Positions 28,301-43,300 of a stretch of DNA of 61,376 nt are shown one piece after another. The DNA is from an uncultured Eubacteriales bacterium (GTDB lineage: Bacteria > Bacillota > Clostridia > Oscillospirales > Oscillospiraceae): NCBI GenBank assembly GCA_900319695.1, contig ONPN01000003.1, forward strand, positions 1 through 61,376, written 5' to 3'. The position numbers and the translations under genes are program-made. Position 1 is the stretch's first letter. The number at the start of each line of letters is the position of its first letter. Below the pieces are notes generated by a model. It saw only the letters and a list, made by a program, of their open reading frames with translations. It did not search any database and was not told the DNA's origin.

Positions 28301-31300
28301 GCGATCAATGTTGTCGGCGTAACGAAAGAAGGACTCGAGGGTACCAAAGAGGACAAGATCAGGGACTTCACGCGAGACGGAGATAAGAGTCTGGAGTCTC
28401 TCCCGCTATATTACAAGGTCAGGAAGGGAGACGGACCTTGGGAAATCGCATCCAATGAGGCTTTCGAGCAAAGGTTTGACCGTATGGAGCTTCGTTTGAC
28501 GCTGGCCGAGAAGCCTGTTCAGGTCACGGCAGGCGATTCGGAGACCACGTTTGCAGCTAACGGCGAGTATGCAGTGGAGAACGGCACGATCAAACTCGAT
28601 CAGTCCCGTCTTCTCAACGGAGAGGCCGCCACGCTTACTGCCACGCTGACCCCTGAAGATAAACATTATCTCAAGAAGGACAGCGTCAAGGCGGTCATTA
28701 CCGACACGGACAGCGAGGGTAACCCCACTGAGACAACTGTTTACGGCAAGCTGAAGAAGGATGGGTCGTATACCTTTGACATTCCTTCCACGCTTTCCGA
28801 GAATGCCAAGGTGAACGTTCAGGCGGAATTTGCGCAGGGGGACACTTCCGTGCCGAGTGCCAGCATCGGCGTGTCCGTCGGCGTGAACGTGGTGCAGACC
28901 ACCAACAACGCCATCATCAGCGGCAATACCAGCATCACGGCCGGAGACGGACTGAGCCTGAACGCCAACACCGAGAAGGCCGACTCCACCGTGAAGGCCA
29001 CCGCCGGTTACTCTGACGGCAATATCGGCGTGGGCGGCGGAATCGCGGTCAACGTGAGCTCCGCAAAAACCAATGCGAAGATTTATAACGGCGTCAATAT
29101 TCTCCTCAATGGCGGCGACTTCGAGGTCGGCGCCGACGCGGACGTGCACTTCGGCACCAAGGGTCTCGCCAACGGCGGAGCGACCGCTACCAAGGCGGGC
29201 GTGGGCTCCGGCATCGCCGTGGCCGTGACCGGCTCCGACGTTACCGCCGCGGTGCAGGACGGCGTGGCCTTCCAGGTCGCCGGCATGGATAATCTCAGCG
29301 TCATGGCAAAGCAGACCGTTCAGGATGCGGTGGTCGCCAAAGCAGGCGGAAGCGGCGGCAATGTGTCCGTCATGCCCGTGCTGGCTCTGGACATCACCGG
29401 CAGCAGCGCCAACGCTTATCTGGGCGCAAAGGCAGGCAGCGCGATCACGCTCGGCAGCGCGGATGAGCTGGGCGACGGGGACGAGCTGAAGACGGCTGTC
29501 ATCTATGCCAAAAACGACGCCAAGCACGAGGTTTTCTCGGACGGCAATGCCGCGGGCAGCGTCGCGATCGGCGCGGCTTTCGACCTGAGCATCATTGACG
29601 ACAGCGCGGAGGCGACCCTCAAGCACAGCGTCACCGCTAACGGCGTCTTTGTCGGCGCCGACGCCATCAGCACTGTGGAAGCCACGGCCAACGCCGGGGC
29701 CAGCGGCGCCGCGCCGGGTGGCGACGACGACGAGGGCAAGGGCGACGCCCAGGCTGACAAGGCCATCACCGGCGCCGCGGGACTTGCCGACATGAACGGC
29801 AGCAAGAACGTCTCCACCGCAGGCGTCATGGAAAAGAACAGCAATCGCCAGAAGGCCGAGACCAGCGAAGGCGGGGTCGCGGTTGCCGCAGCGTTTGTCC
29901 TGAACCTCCAGGATAACGCCGCGAGAGCCATCCTTGACGGCGATATCGCGGTTCAGGCCGTGCGGGCGCCCGGCGCTGAGAGCGAGGACGTCGGGGACGG
30001 CGAGGAAATTTACCAGCAGAATATGAACGGGTCGGTAAATGTCATCGCCCGGAACCGTACCGTGGCCGACGCGAAGGCCAACGGCTCCGCCACCAATTCC
30101 TCTGTGGGCATTGGCGCGGCGGTTGCCATCAATGTTGTGAACATCAACAACATTGCCCGCGTAGGCGGACAGGTCAGCGTCACCGCGGACGAGAACATCA
30201 ACATACTCGCGGACATCATTCACGGCGAACCCGCGGATCCCATCAAGGGCACGGACATGAGCGGCGTATCCGATCCTGAGGACACCCGTACCGCTCTCCA
30301 GAAGGAGCTTGAGGAAGCGCTTAAGAAGGCGCTTGAGAGCCTGATGGACAAGATGGGTCTCTCCCAGTACAGCGATGTGCTTTCAGGCGGCATTGCCGGC
30401 ATGGTCGGACAGATTGCCCGCAATTTCGTAGCCGAAATGAAGAGCAAAAACACCGGCATCGGCGATAAGATTTGGAATCTGCAAAGCTTTGGAAGCCTGA
30501 CCGACGTCTTCAACGAAAATATTGCGGCCGCGCAGGACGTCTTCAATAATATTCCCGAACTCGTAAAGGACAACATCAACGAGATCCTTGAGGCCGCAGT
30601 GGGCAAGGAGACGCTTGACCTTATCAAGTCCCTGAAAGACGGCAGCCTGATGGGAGAGCTCTTCGACACCAATGGCGTCGAGAAGAGCCCCATGGAGATC
30701 ATAAACACGACCCTCGAGGCGTTCCAGAACGCGCAGGGCGCGCTTGACAATACGGTCGATCAGGTTGAGAACACCATTCAGGCTCTCAAGGACACGCTGG
30801 AATCCGTCAAGGATATTAACATCAGCATTGATCTTAGCGAGCTTGAGGAAAAGGGCAAGGACACAGACACTTATAAGACGATCAAGAGCCTGATCGACTC
30901 GATCAACAATTTGAAAGAGCTCGCGGATCTGGATGAAGTGAAGGATCAGATCGAGGAGCTTATCGACTTCTCCGAGCTGCTGGACACCTCTGGGCTTACC
31001 GACATCTCCCAGCTCACCGATCAGCTGAAAAAGCTGGAGGAGCTCAAGGTCGATCTGCAGCTGCTCCAGAAGCGCCTCACCAACGCGGTCGAAACCGTCA
31101 TCAATACGGATTTCGCCGGCATGGCGAAGGATATGGGCTCGGAGGCGATCAAGAACCTGCAGTCCGACATGGCGGAAATCATCCTTGACAGTGTGAAGGA
31201 GAGCATCCTGAACGCCAGCTTCAACGCGGATAAGCTGAAGGAAGGCGTGCAGGAGGCGCTGATCAAGACCATCAAGTCCGCGGCGGAGGCGGCCACGGCG

Positions 31301-34300
31301 GACGCCGTTGCGGAAGTCAAGGGCATCTACAACGACGCCAAGGCGATGGTGGACAAGGTTCACTCCATCTATACCGAGACACAGGATTTTGCAGAAAATA
31401 AGGTCGATGAAATCAACCATAAGCTGGAGCAGCTCAATGGCAAGCTCAATGCCGTTGAGAGTCTGGCCGAAGAGCTCAATACAAGGGTTGAGGGAATCAT
31501 CACCAATACCGAGAAGATTGCGGACGACCTTACGAAACTCCCCGATGCGCTGAATAAGGACAGCGAGACGCTCAGTGATCAGCTTCCCGGCGTGTTTGAG
31601 AAGATCAAGACAGACGTTGAAAATCAGCTGACCGAGCAGATTGAGGAGCGCCTTAACTCCCTGGTCTCTACCGCTGAGAGTAATTTCGACAACGCCATCG
31701 GCGGCTTCTATGACACTGTCAACGGTGCGAAGGAGAGCTATCTCAGCATCATTCAGAACGCTGTTGACACCTTCAACGGGAAGGTGGATCTGATCAAGTC
31801 CGCCCTGGACAAGGTCGAGAAATCTTACGATCATTTCTCCAACTTTGACAGCAGCAAATTCGAGAAGACCTTGAAGGAGTCTATCGAAAAAGCCGCTACC
31901 AAGATCAAGGATGAGACCATCAACGCCATTACCGGCGGAATCGTCAACATTGATCAGTTCACGGCCTATATCAAGGGCGGCACCCTGGGCGGAGATCTGA
32001 AGGACGCCCTCATCAACGGCGTGAAGAACTCCGGTCTGGGACTTGCCACCGGCGCCCTTGACACCCTCAACGGGCTGATGGATCTGTCCATCAAGACCGA
32101 GACAAACAACGACCACGAGAAGCACCTCATCAGCACCCAGGCTATCAGCGGCGCGGGCGCCACCGGCGTGGGCGTGGCCGGTTCCGTGGCTGTCGCCGTG
32201 ATCAACGGCTCAACCAGGGCCATCATCGAAAACTACACCGGCACTTCCACTGACGCCTCCGTCGAGGCCGGCGGGGAAGTGGACATCCTGGCCACGAATG
32301 ACCAGAAGGTCACCACCACAGCGTCCAGCTCCATGGATGAAAACGGCGACGCGGATACCAACGAGGGCGCAGGAGAGGCCAAGACGGCCGACACCGCTGC
32401 CCAGGGCAGCAACCTCGCCCTGACGGTCGGCGATATCCATGATATCCAGACCGTCGGCGAAGGCACGGTTACGAAGGTCAGCGACAGCAAGGTTAAGCTC
32501 GCGGTTGAGGACGGCTATACGCTGCCCGAAAAGGTGACCTACACCTATACCGACAAGGACGGGGAGAAGCAGACCGGCGAGGTAACGGTCTCCTCCAGCG
32601 GAGAATTTGAGCTTCCCAAGAAAGACGATAAGGACGAGAAGACCCACATCACCTACAACGTCGTCTTCAGCCCGGTGCTCTATGACGTAACGAACAATGA
32701 CCAGAACATCAGCGTGAAGGTCGAAGCCCGAGACAACGATACGACGCAGGGCAAGGCGGCCGACGGCGATCTGGTCACCGTGACGGTGAAGAATCCCAGC
32801 GGTCAGGAGCTTGACAAGCTGTACTACACCAAGGACGGCCAGGACGTCAGAATTATCGTCAAAGAGTACAGCACTGAGGATGAGACCGCCTTCGTCTTCT
32901 TCATGCCGAAGGGCGCTGTCTCCCTCAAAGCAACATACAAAGAGCCGGACGCGACGAGCAGCGCGAAGACCGCTCCCACCAACAGCAAGGGCGGCTCCGT
33001 GGGCGTGGGCGCCTCCTTCGCCTTCACCTATGGCGAGGTGAACACCGAGGCGGCCATCGGCGATAACCGCAAGCTGGACGCCGACGCGCTGGCCATTCGC
33101 GCCAAGGCCGACCGCGAGGTGGAGACCTCTGCCGCCTCCGGCACCGATCCGCTGGATCGAGGCGACGATGAAGGCGGCTCCGGCAGCGGCGACAACGAAA
33201 ACGGCGACAACAGCGCCAGCAAGATTTCCATTGACGCTTCCGTCGCGCTGAACCTCCTGGACGGCTCTGTCTCGGCCAGGGTTGGCCGCGGCACGTCCAT
33301 CACCACCCACGGCGAGGACGTCATCGACATCGAGGAACCCGAGGAAGAGGAACAGCCCGAGGAAGAGGAACAGCCGGAGGAAGAGGCGCAGCCCGAGGAA
33401 AGCGAGCCGACAGCAGAATCCGGCGAGGACGAGGAAGAGGACGACGGCCCGAAGGCCAACTTCGTCCTGACCGCGGATGAAATCAGCAACGCGGTCGCCC
33501 GTGCCAGCGGCTTCTCGATGGGCGGCTCCACCGCCGTCGGCGCGGCCGTGGCCATCAACATCATTGACACCGGCATCAACGTGAGCTTTGACGGCGCGGC
33601 GACGCTGAAAAACGGCACGGCCTACATCGCGGGCTCCAGCCTGAACGAGGACGAGTCCAACGCCATTGCCACCGCCATGGGCGCGGATATGCAGCGCTAC
33701 ATCGACAAGTTCCATAAGGGCGAGCAAGCGGCGGAGATCATCGGGGGAACCGGAACCGTTCCCGAAAGCTCCGACGGGGACAAGGATAAGGACAACAAGA
33801 CCGCTGACAACATCAACAAGAAGCTTGACGACAACAGCGACAAGAAGAGCGACGGCTCCGCCGCTGACAAGGCCACTACGAAGGAGCCTCTGTCCACCAA
33901 CGTCATGCGCAGCCAGAATGTCAGCGACAAGACCGACACGACCAAGGCCAATTCCGACCTGAACGAGGCCAAGAGCGAGGCCGACAGCGCCAGCGATAAG
34001 AATATCGATGCCAAGAGCAACGCCGGAAACCAGGGCACGAGCGTCCAGGTGGCGGCCGCTGTGGGTCTCACCATCTCCAAGCACAAGATCAGCACCTCCG
34101 TTTCCGGCAGCATCAGCGCGGCCGGCGGCATCAACGTTCTCGCGGGCAACGAAGCCAACTTCCGCACCCTCGGCACGGGCGTCGCCATGTCCCGCTCCAA
34201 CGGCAGCAATTCCATCGCCGCGGGCGTCGCCGTCAGCGTCAACCGCAACGAGGCGAACGTCTCTGTAGCGAATGGTACTGAGCTTGAAAGCGCGGACGGC

Positions 34301-37300
34301 GACGTGACGGTGGACGCAAACCTCAGCCAGAATACCACCGGCAAGTACAACGGTCTTCTCGGCGCGCAGGCCATCGCAGGCGCGGTGGCTGGCAGCAACG
34401 GCGGCGCGGCCATCGGCGGGGCGGTCTCCGTCCTGGTCAGCAGCGCCTCCACCAAAGCCACCGTCGGCGACAGCGTGCAGATTACCGCTCATAAGATCGC
34501 GGTTGACGCCGTGGACAAGAGCAAAATGGCCATACGCGCGGGCGGCATCAGCGTCTCCAAGGGCGCTGCGGTCGGCGTGGGCGCAAGCGTGGCCGTGATC
34601 GTCAGCAACAACGACGTGAAGGCCGCCATCGGCAACAGCGCAAGCATCACCGGCAGCCGCCTGACCCTTCTTGCCGAGAAGCGCATGGTCACCTTCCAGG
34701 ATTACCAGCTGCCCTACGGCATCACGGATGCGGTGACCAACTCCACCGGCGCTGACAGCGACGCCGAGACCGCTCCGATCGACATGAAGAAGAATGCGGA
34801 CGGCAGCGGCTACAAGGTCAGCATCAACATCACCAGCGAAGACCTCCTGAAGGCGGTCGACCTGCTGAACTTCCTCTCCAGCACCAACTACTACGCCGAG
34901 GCCATCGGCGGGTCGGTCAGTACCGGCAGCGGCAGCACGGCTACCGTGGCGGGCTCCTTCGCCATGATCTACTTCAACAACACCATTGACGCCGCCATCG
35001 GAAACGACGCCATCGTCAAAGTGACCGCGAACACCGAAGAGGACGCGGCCGAGGATGAGGACGGCTCCGTCAGCATCGACGCGAAGGCCGGCTCCAACAC
35101 CCGTATCATCGCGGGCGCGGTCAGTGCTGCGTCCGGCGGCGCCACCGTGGGTGCTGACATCGGCCTGCTGATCAACCAGGACAAGGTACACAACAATGTG
35201 GGCCGGGTTACCGTCAACGCCGACAGCTATAACCAGAACGCGAAAGAAGAAGCTTACACCCAGATCTTCAGCGTGGCGGCATCCGTCGGTACAGGCACCA
35301 CAGCGGGCGGCGGGATCGACGTCATCGTCAGCAAGAGCGAGGCGATTGCCGCGCTGGCGGACAACGCGAACATCAACGCGGCCGGCGCCGTCAATGTCAG
35401 CGCCGAGACCGACGCGGACTTCCTGCTGGTCGAGGCTATGGCGGCTGTATCCACCGGCGGCGTAGCGGCCGGCGGCACCGTGAACGTGAACCTCAACAAG
35501 TCCGTCACCAATACCATCATCGGCAAGAATGTGACCCTCACGGCCGGCAGCGGCGATCTCAGCGTGAAGGCCAATGATAAGCAGAACCTCATCTCCGTCA
35601 TGGCGGCAGTCTCCGCTTCTACCTCCGGCGCGGCCGTGGGCGGCGCAGTCGGCGTGCAGGTGACCAAGTCCGAGGCTAAGGTTGACATCGGTGACGGTGC
35701 CAAGCTCAGATCCGAAGAGGGCAACCTCATTCTGCTGGCAAAGTCCGACGTGCTCTTTACCAACGCCATCCTTTCCACCGGCATCTCCCTCGGCGGCGCG
35801 GCTGTCGGCGCCACCGTGAACGTGAACGTGGCCAAACGCAGCGCCATTGTGAACACCGGAAACAACGTCACGCTCTACGCCGGTAAGAACCTGTCCTCCC
35901 GCTCTCTGGGCAAGGACACCTCCGTTCTGGTCACAGCGGCGGTCGGCGGCTCCAGCAGTTCCGCTGCTGTCAGCGGCAGCATCCCGGTCCTTGTGGCCAA
36001 CAGCCGCGTTGAGAATACCCACGGAAGCGCCCTGAATGGCACTTCCGGCGGCAGCATGGCCTTCGAGAGCGACTATCAGTATCTGCTGGTTGACGTGGCC
36101 GGCGGCCTGGCCTTCAGCGCCGGCGGTGCCGCGGTGGGAGCTACCGTTTCTACAGCCGTCATCAACAATACGGTTAAAACGACTTTTGGCAGCGGCGCTG
36201 TCCTGAAGGCCGAGGCGAAGCATTCCCTGAATGATCTGAACGGCACATCCGGTGCTACCGGTATCTATGTCGGTGCGACGGCGAAAGAGCGGATCATCAT
36301 GGCCGCTATTTCAGCCGCCGGATCCTCCAGCGTGGGCGTCGGCGGCACCATCACCACCCTGGTGGCGAACAACAACGTTCTCGCGGACGCGCAGAACGCC
36401 GACATGACCGCGGGCTATGACGCCGAGAATACGCAGAGCGCTCTGGCGGACGTGATCGTGAACGCCAAGGACGTGGCCGGTCTCTATGACTGCGCGGGCG
36501 GCATCGGCGTGGGCGGCAGTACAGGCGTCGGCGCCACGGTGGTGACCCTGGTGTTTGCTCAGGATGTAGCGGCAAAGGCCAGCGGCACCATTACCGCCAG
36601 CCAGGATGTGGCGGTTACGTCCGATACCGATAACGATGTATGGCTTCTGGCTCTCACCGGCGGTGTGGGCGGCTCTGTCGGCGTGGCCGGCGGCGTCAAC
36701 ACCCTGGTCTTCCAGAGCAAGACCAACACCGCCCTCGGCGGGACCGTAAAGGCGGAGAGCAACGTCTCCGCGACCGCAAAAGGCGACAATACGCTTGTGA
36801 ACGCCGCCCTGGCCGTCGGCGCGTCCGGCAGCGTCGGCGTCTCCGGCGTGGCCGTTATCACTTACTTCCAGGGTGAGACGAAGGCCATCGTAAACAACGA
36901 CACCAGCATTACCAATAAGAACGGCGGCAGAGTCGGCGGCAGCGTCAACGTCAATGCCGACTCCAGCGAGCTCGTCACCTCCGACGCGGTCGGCATTGCC
37001 GGCGCAGGTTCGGTGGCCGTGGGCGGCACCGTTGACGTCGTCATCACCAAGGTTGTCACCGAGGCCAAAATGGGCACCGGCGTCAACGTCAAAGCCGCCG
37101 GCGCGGTGAATGTGATCGCCGACGACGACTACCACTTTGTCGCCATTGCGGCCACTGCGGGCGGCTCAGGCGCGGCCAGCGTGACCGTCACGGCTCTGGT
37201 CAGCGTGGCTCTGGCCACGGTTCAGGCCGTTGTCGATTCCGGAAGCGTGATCCACGCGGGCAGCGTCGCTGTGCAGGCGGACAACCAGCGCAGGATCCTC

Positions 37301-40300
37301 ACCGCGGACGCCTCTCTGTCTGGTGGCGGCAGCGCCGGTATCGGCGCCACCGTGACGGCGGTTGTCGCCGGCGCGAAGATGAGCAAGGACGCCCACGACA
37401 GCATCTATCAGGGCATGAGCCCCGAAGCTCAGGTCAATGCCGGCTTCAGTCAGAGCAACAGCGCGGCCCGCACCTACAAGCCTACTGACACCGCCGACGT
37501 CCTCGCGGGCGACGGCCAGAAGATCGGCAGCGCCAATTACGGCAGCTACGGCCAGGGTAAAATGAAGTACGAGTCGCCCAACGGTGAGCAGCTCTACTAT
37601 AAGAACGGTAATTCCTACACAAATGCGAACAGCACCACCTTTGTGACGCAGGATCAGGCGAACGGAAGAGCCGTCTATTACAGGGACGCGGACGGGGAAT
37701 ATGTCCAGGCTGTTGAGACCTATGACGAGTCCACCTTCGACAGCACGGCCGGCGGCTCTGACGGCACCAAGTTTAACGCCGAATCCATCGGCAACATGAA
37801 TGACGCGGTCTCTGCCCGTGTCGGCACGGACAGCACCGTCAATTCCGATACCACGATCGACGTCAGGGCCAACGACAAGCTCGAAACCCTCATGGTCAGC
37901 GGCACCGCTGCGGTCGGCGGCGGCGCCGGTGTAGGCGTGGGCCTCACCGTCGGCGTGCTCAATTCCAACGTCTACGCAGAGGTGGACGAGGGCGCGACCC
38001 TCACGGCCGGCGGCAATATCACCGTTAAGGCGTCCACCGGCGCGGATCGGGCGCAGCAGGGCTTCACCCAGACCAATGCAAACAACCCCCTGAAGGTTTC
38101 AGACATCAATTCCAATATTGACAAAGCGGAAGGCGACGCCAATGACAGCAGCGCGAATGTCCGTCTGATCTCCATCAGCGCGGCGGGCGGTTCCGCGGGT
38201 ATCGGCGTCAGCGGCGCGGCCCTGAATGTCTTCTCCGACGTGCAGTCGAAGATGGCGGGCAATATCACAAAGGCGGGAGCCGTCAACGTTCTCACCGATA
38301 TGCGGTTTGGCCGGGTTCTGACCGCGAACGTGGCGGCCGCCGCCGGAGCGGTGGGCGTGAGTGCCTCCTTCGGCATGGCTTACTTTGACGGTACGGCAAA
38401 GGCCAGCATCGGCGGCAGCAGGGATCAAACCATTGAGAACACTGGCGACATCACCGTCAGCACCACCGGTACCACCAACGCCACCGTCGCTGCGGCGACA
38501 CTGGCGGCAGGCGGCGCTGCGGTGAACGCGGGCGTCATCCTGGCTCTCAACCGCACGGAAGCCGGCAGCAGCATCGGCAAGAACGTCACCATCAACTCCT
38601 CCAACGCGGCGGTTTATGTCGGACACGAGTTTGCCGGCAACGCGAAGACCATTCCCATCGCAATCACGGCAGGCGGAGTCGCCGTCGGCGTGACCGTTGC
38701 CATCGCCATCAACAAGCTGGACGCCCAGTCTACGGTTGGCGGCGTGAGTGACGCGGATGCGCAGGGCAGCGGCAGCATCACGGCCAAGTCTCTGACCGTG
38801 AACGCGAAATCCGACGGCGCGGCGGATGTGACCGGCGTCTCGGTCGCGGCAGGCGGTATAGCCGTGAACGGCACCGTGGCCCTCGGCCTCAACTACGTCA
38901 CCAACGTGGCGGCAGCGCGCAGAATGCCTGTCCACCTGAGCGGAGACGCCAAGGTTGAAGCCGTCATGACCGGCAACACCGATATCTTCACCACCGCCGT
39001 TACCGCCGGCTCTGTCGCGGTTGGCGCCAGCGTCGACGTTGCCCTGATCAAGAGCAGCAACACCGCGATCATGCTCCTCGGCGGCGACAGCACGGCCTCC
39101 TCAATGAAGGTCCGCGCGAACGCAGCGCCGCGCGCCACAGTCCTCGGCATCACCGGCAGCGCGGGCGGCACGGCCGTGAACGTCAACCTCGGCATGGCCA
39201 TGAACCAGGGCGAGAACACCGCCAAGCTCGGCGGCAGCGGCAACCTGACGCTCAGCGGCGGCGGGGTCGACGTCCTCGCTGAAAACGGTATGGGCCAGGC
39301 CCACACCGCCCTCTACAGCGCGGCGGTCGGCGCCGTGTCGGTCAACGTCTCCCTCGCCCTCAGCTATCTCAAGGCAAAGCAGGAAGCGCTTGTCGACAAC
39401 AGCGGCACCATCGACGCCGGGAGCAAGGCCGTCAATGTGAAGGCCACACAGGGCAGCCCGGCAGCGCACAGCAGCTATACCTTCAAAGGCGGATACACTG
39501 CGGACTTCGGTGACAGCATGGCCAAGGCCTACCTGTTCACCGCGGGCGCCGGACTGGTCAGCGTGAACGCCAGCGGCGCGGTGGTCATCTCCGACAGCAC
39601 CAACCGGGCGAAGCTCGGCGCAAAGAACCTCAACGCGGGCGACGTCAAGGTCGAGGGCGGCGGCAAGTCTGACGCCAGAATCAAGATCGACAACGTCAGC
39701 ATCGGCGCGGTCAGCGTCGGTCTGCTGGCCGGCGTCTCCCTCACCAGAGGCAGCTTTGACACAGGCGCCGTGGTGAAAGACGGCGGCATCTGGAATGTGG
39801 GAAGCCTCGGCTTCAGCGGCTCCTATACCTCCGTCTCCGATACCGATCTCTCGCCTGCGGCGGGCGGCGTCAGCGCCAGCATCGCCAGCCTCGGCGTGAA
39901 CGTCGGCATCGCGATGAACACCACCAAGTCTGACGTCGGCATCTCCGGCTCCGGCACCATCAACGCGGCCGGCAAGGATATCAATATCATCAACAACGGC
40001 GTCGTGGTCGCCAATTCCCAGATCCGGGCATCCCTCCTGGACGTCTCCGCGGTCGGAGTCACGGCTTCCATCGTCTACAGTGATCTGGCGGCGAGACAGT
40101 CCGCTTATGCCAAGGGCGTGAAGCTCATCGCCAACAATGTCAAAGTCGAGAGCAACTACAACACCTCCGGCCAGGGCGCGAACGCCTCTGTCGGCGCGGC
40201 TCTGCTCTCTGTCGGCGGCATAAGCGCCAGGGCGAACGTGGGCATTGCGAGATCCAACTCCACGGTCAGCGCCTATCTGGGCGACCTGAGCACCGACCTC

Positions 40301-43300
40301 ACAGGAAATCTGGACGTTAAGACTCTCGCGTACTCCAAGGCTGAAGCCGTGGTGGGCGCGCCCACGGTATCCGTGGGTCTGGTAAACGCCAACGTTTCCT
40401 ACATCGACGCCAGGGCCAAGGGCAACTACAGCGCCTATGTGGACAGCGGCAACAACACTAACGCGCTCCTCAAGGCCGGCAACCTGAACGTCGGGACGAC
40501 CTATCACTCCACCGCAAACGCCACCGGCGGTTCCTCCGGCGCGGCTGCGGGTCTGGCCAATGCAACGGTGAACGTCACCAAGGCATTCACAACCTCGGTT
40601 GCCGACTCCTATCTGAAGGGCAGAGGCGGCGCCAATCTCAGCGGCAGCCTCACGGTGAGCACCACCGGCGACGCCACGGCCTATACCCGTGTGAAGCAGC
40701 CGAAGATCAGCCTCAGCGGCGCGACCCTCTCCACCAACACGCTGGAAGCCAATCAGGAGGCAACGCAGACGGCCTACACCGATATCGCCGGTAACGTGAA
40801 GGTGGCCGGGGACATCAACATCACCTCCGTCCTGACCAACGGTAAGGCCGACGCCCTTGTCGGCACGAAGAGCGGCGTCTCCGTCGCGGCCCTGAGCGGC
40901 GCCATTGACAAGGCCTACGCGACCTCCAAGGGCAATAACAGCGCCTACCTCGCGGGCAGCAACAACGGCGTGATCACCGCGAGAAATGTCACGGTGAATG
41001 CGAACACCAACTCGGTGGCGGAAGCCGTCGCCCTCAAGCCGCTGAGCGTCAGCGCGGTCAGCGCCCAGGGCGTCTTCGCCCAGAGCGATACCGGTGACAG
41101 CACTGAGGCCGGTCTCGGCAAAGGCGGAGCCTTCACCCTGAAGGCCGATGGCAGCGTGAACGTAACTGCCAACGGCAATACAAGCTCCTATTCCGAGAGC
41201 GCCTCCAGCACCAGCGTCGGTCTTGCATCCTTTGGCGGCGGCAGCATCGAGTCCCGCGTGGGTATCGGAAGGGCCCAGACCGTGAAGGCCAATGTCGGCG
41301 GGAATGCGAAAATCTACGCTGCCGGTGCGATTAACATCTACGCGCAAAACAAGGGTACTGTCTCTGCCAACATGACGCAGGGCCTGAAAGTGAACCTTGT
41401 ATCCGGCGGCTCCAACAATGTCACCACAAGGAGCAACTATGTGACCGAGGCCAATGTCGGCAGCGGCGCTCATGTGGAGAGCCAGCGCGGCAGCGTTTCC
41501 ATCGGCGCCTCCGACCAGACAAAAGCGAATACGCTGGTCAGCGGCAACAGCGTCGGCGCGCTCGGCTCCGCGGACTCCAAGCAGGCCCAGAACAGAATGA
41601 GCGAGACAGTGAAGGTAGCGGTCGGAAACAATGCCAGCGTCATCGGCTACGGCAACGTCAGGGTGAACGCGTCCTCCAACAACACCCAAATGAGCGCGCA
41701 CACCAAGGCCAATTCCGGCGGCCTCTTCGCAAAGGGCTCTCTGGGCGCGTATTCCGAGATGAAGAAGAATGTTGAGCTCACAGCCGGCGTCGGCTCCGTA
41801 CTGAGCTCCCGCTACGGCTCGCTCGATATCATCGCGGAAAGCGGCCGCAGCGACAACATCTCCACCAAGGCTGACGGCAGTGCCAGCGGACTTCTCGGCA
41901 TCGGCGGCGCGAGAGCGGATACGAATGTCACGAACAATGTCCGCCTGTCGCTCTCAAGCGCAAAGGTCTATGCGGAGTTCGGTACGCTGAACGTCGCGGC
42001 CAACGTGGCCGAGGGGAATGTCTCCACCGTGGGCGACTTCTCCGCGGCGGGCCTCATCGGCTCCCCCGTGTCCCGCGCCTATAACACCACCTTTAACCTC
42101 AGCGCGATTGCGGATATAAAGTCCTCTACGCTCACCGCGAGCACCATGAACGTGTCGTCCGCATTGAAGGAGCTCAACGCCTATGACTACTCCGTCGCCA
42201 AGATCAAGGGCGCCGGCGGTCAGGCAAAGGCCTACAGCAACCTGACGCTGAATGTGAACAGCAACGTTAACCTGAACAGCAGTACCCTGCAGGCGCACGA
42301 CAGTGCTAAAATCTGGGCCAGCGCCAATCCCACCAGCGGCAGCGTCACCGCCAGAGCTGTTTCCGAGCTCAAAGGCCTCGCCGGCAAGGTGGTCTCCGAA
42401 GTGAATCTGAACGGTACAGGCAGCAGCAAAGTCACCGGTTCCAACAACAGAATTGAGGGCAATGCTTTCAGCTTCGAAGCGTACAGATACAACGGCGCCG
42501 TGAACACCAGCACCAGCGCGAGCAGAAAGGGCCTGTTTGTCAAGAAGACAGAGCACAATAACAACAGCTTCAGGCGCAGCAATCCTGACGTATCTGTCAG
42601 CGGCGTCGCGGAAATCTCTCCGTCGGCACTGCCGATCCGCGTGGATATCGACGTCTATGGTATCCCGCACGTAACAGGTTCCTCCGGCGGAAAGCTCAGC
42701 GGTTCCAACGGTACTGTCAGCGGGATCGTCGCGCCCATAACCTCCAAGGGGTCCATCAAAGGCGGCAATTTCACCACTACCGCTCCGAACAACTACGTGA
42801 TGGATATCCGCAACTATTATGCCGGCACGACCACGCTCCCGGCTATCGATATGAAGCAGCTCGCCGGCACCATCAACATTACATCCTATAATGGCGGCGA
42901 TCTGAAATTCGGCAATGTCGTGGCCAACGAAAACGGCGCGCTGAACGTCGTCTGGCTCCTCGGCGAAGAGGCTGGAGGCTGGGCCGGCACGGAGGGCAAC
43001 CTGATTGCCACCGAACTTCTCACAGGGGAGAAAATCAGCCCCGTCTGGACCCATAGTCTGACCATCTCTGGCGTCCACAACATCGGCTCGAGCACCAACC
43101 CCTACGACCAGAAAGAAGACGGCACGCTTGAAGGCGACAAAGATCTGAACAAGTATTTCCAGGCGCTGATGACCCGCAACAGCGCAGGCGAAGATCCGAC
43201 CGTTTATGTCACCGCCTCCGGCGACGTGTACCTTGAGCCTGTCATGGCGAAGGTAACGCGCGTCAGCGGCGAGCTTCAGACACCCACTGACGTCACGATT

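Noticed and set aside
30290-32110. Phage tape-measure-like protein
   Set aside because: The helical stretch is embedded in frame within a secreted solenoid protein and no phage structural genes are nearby.
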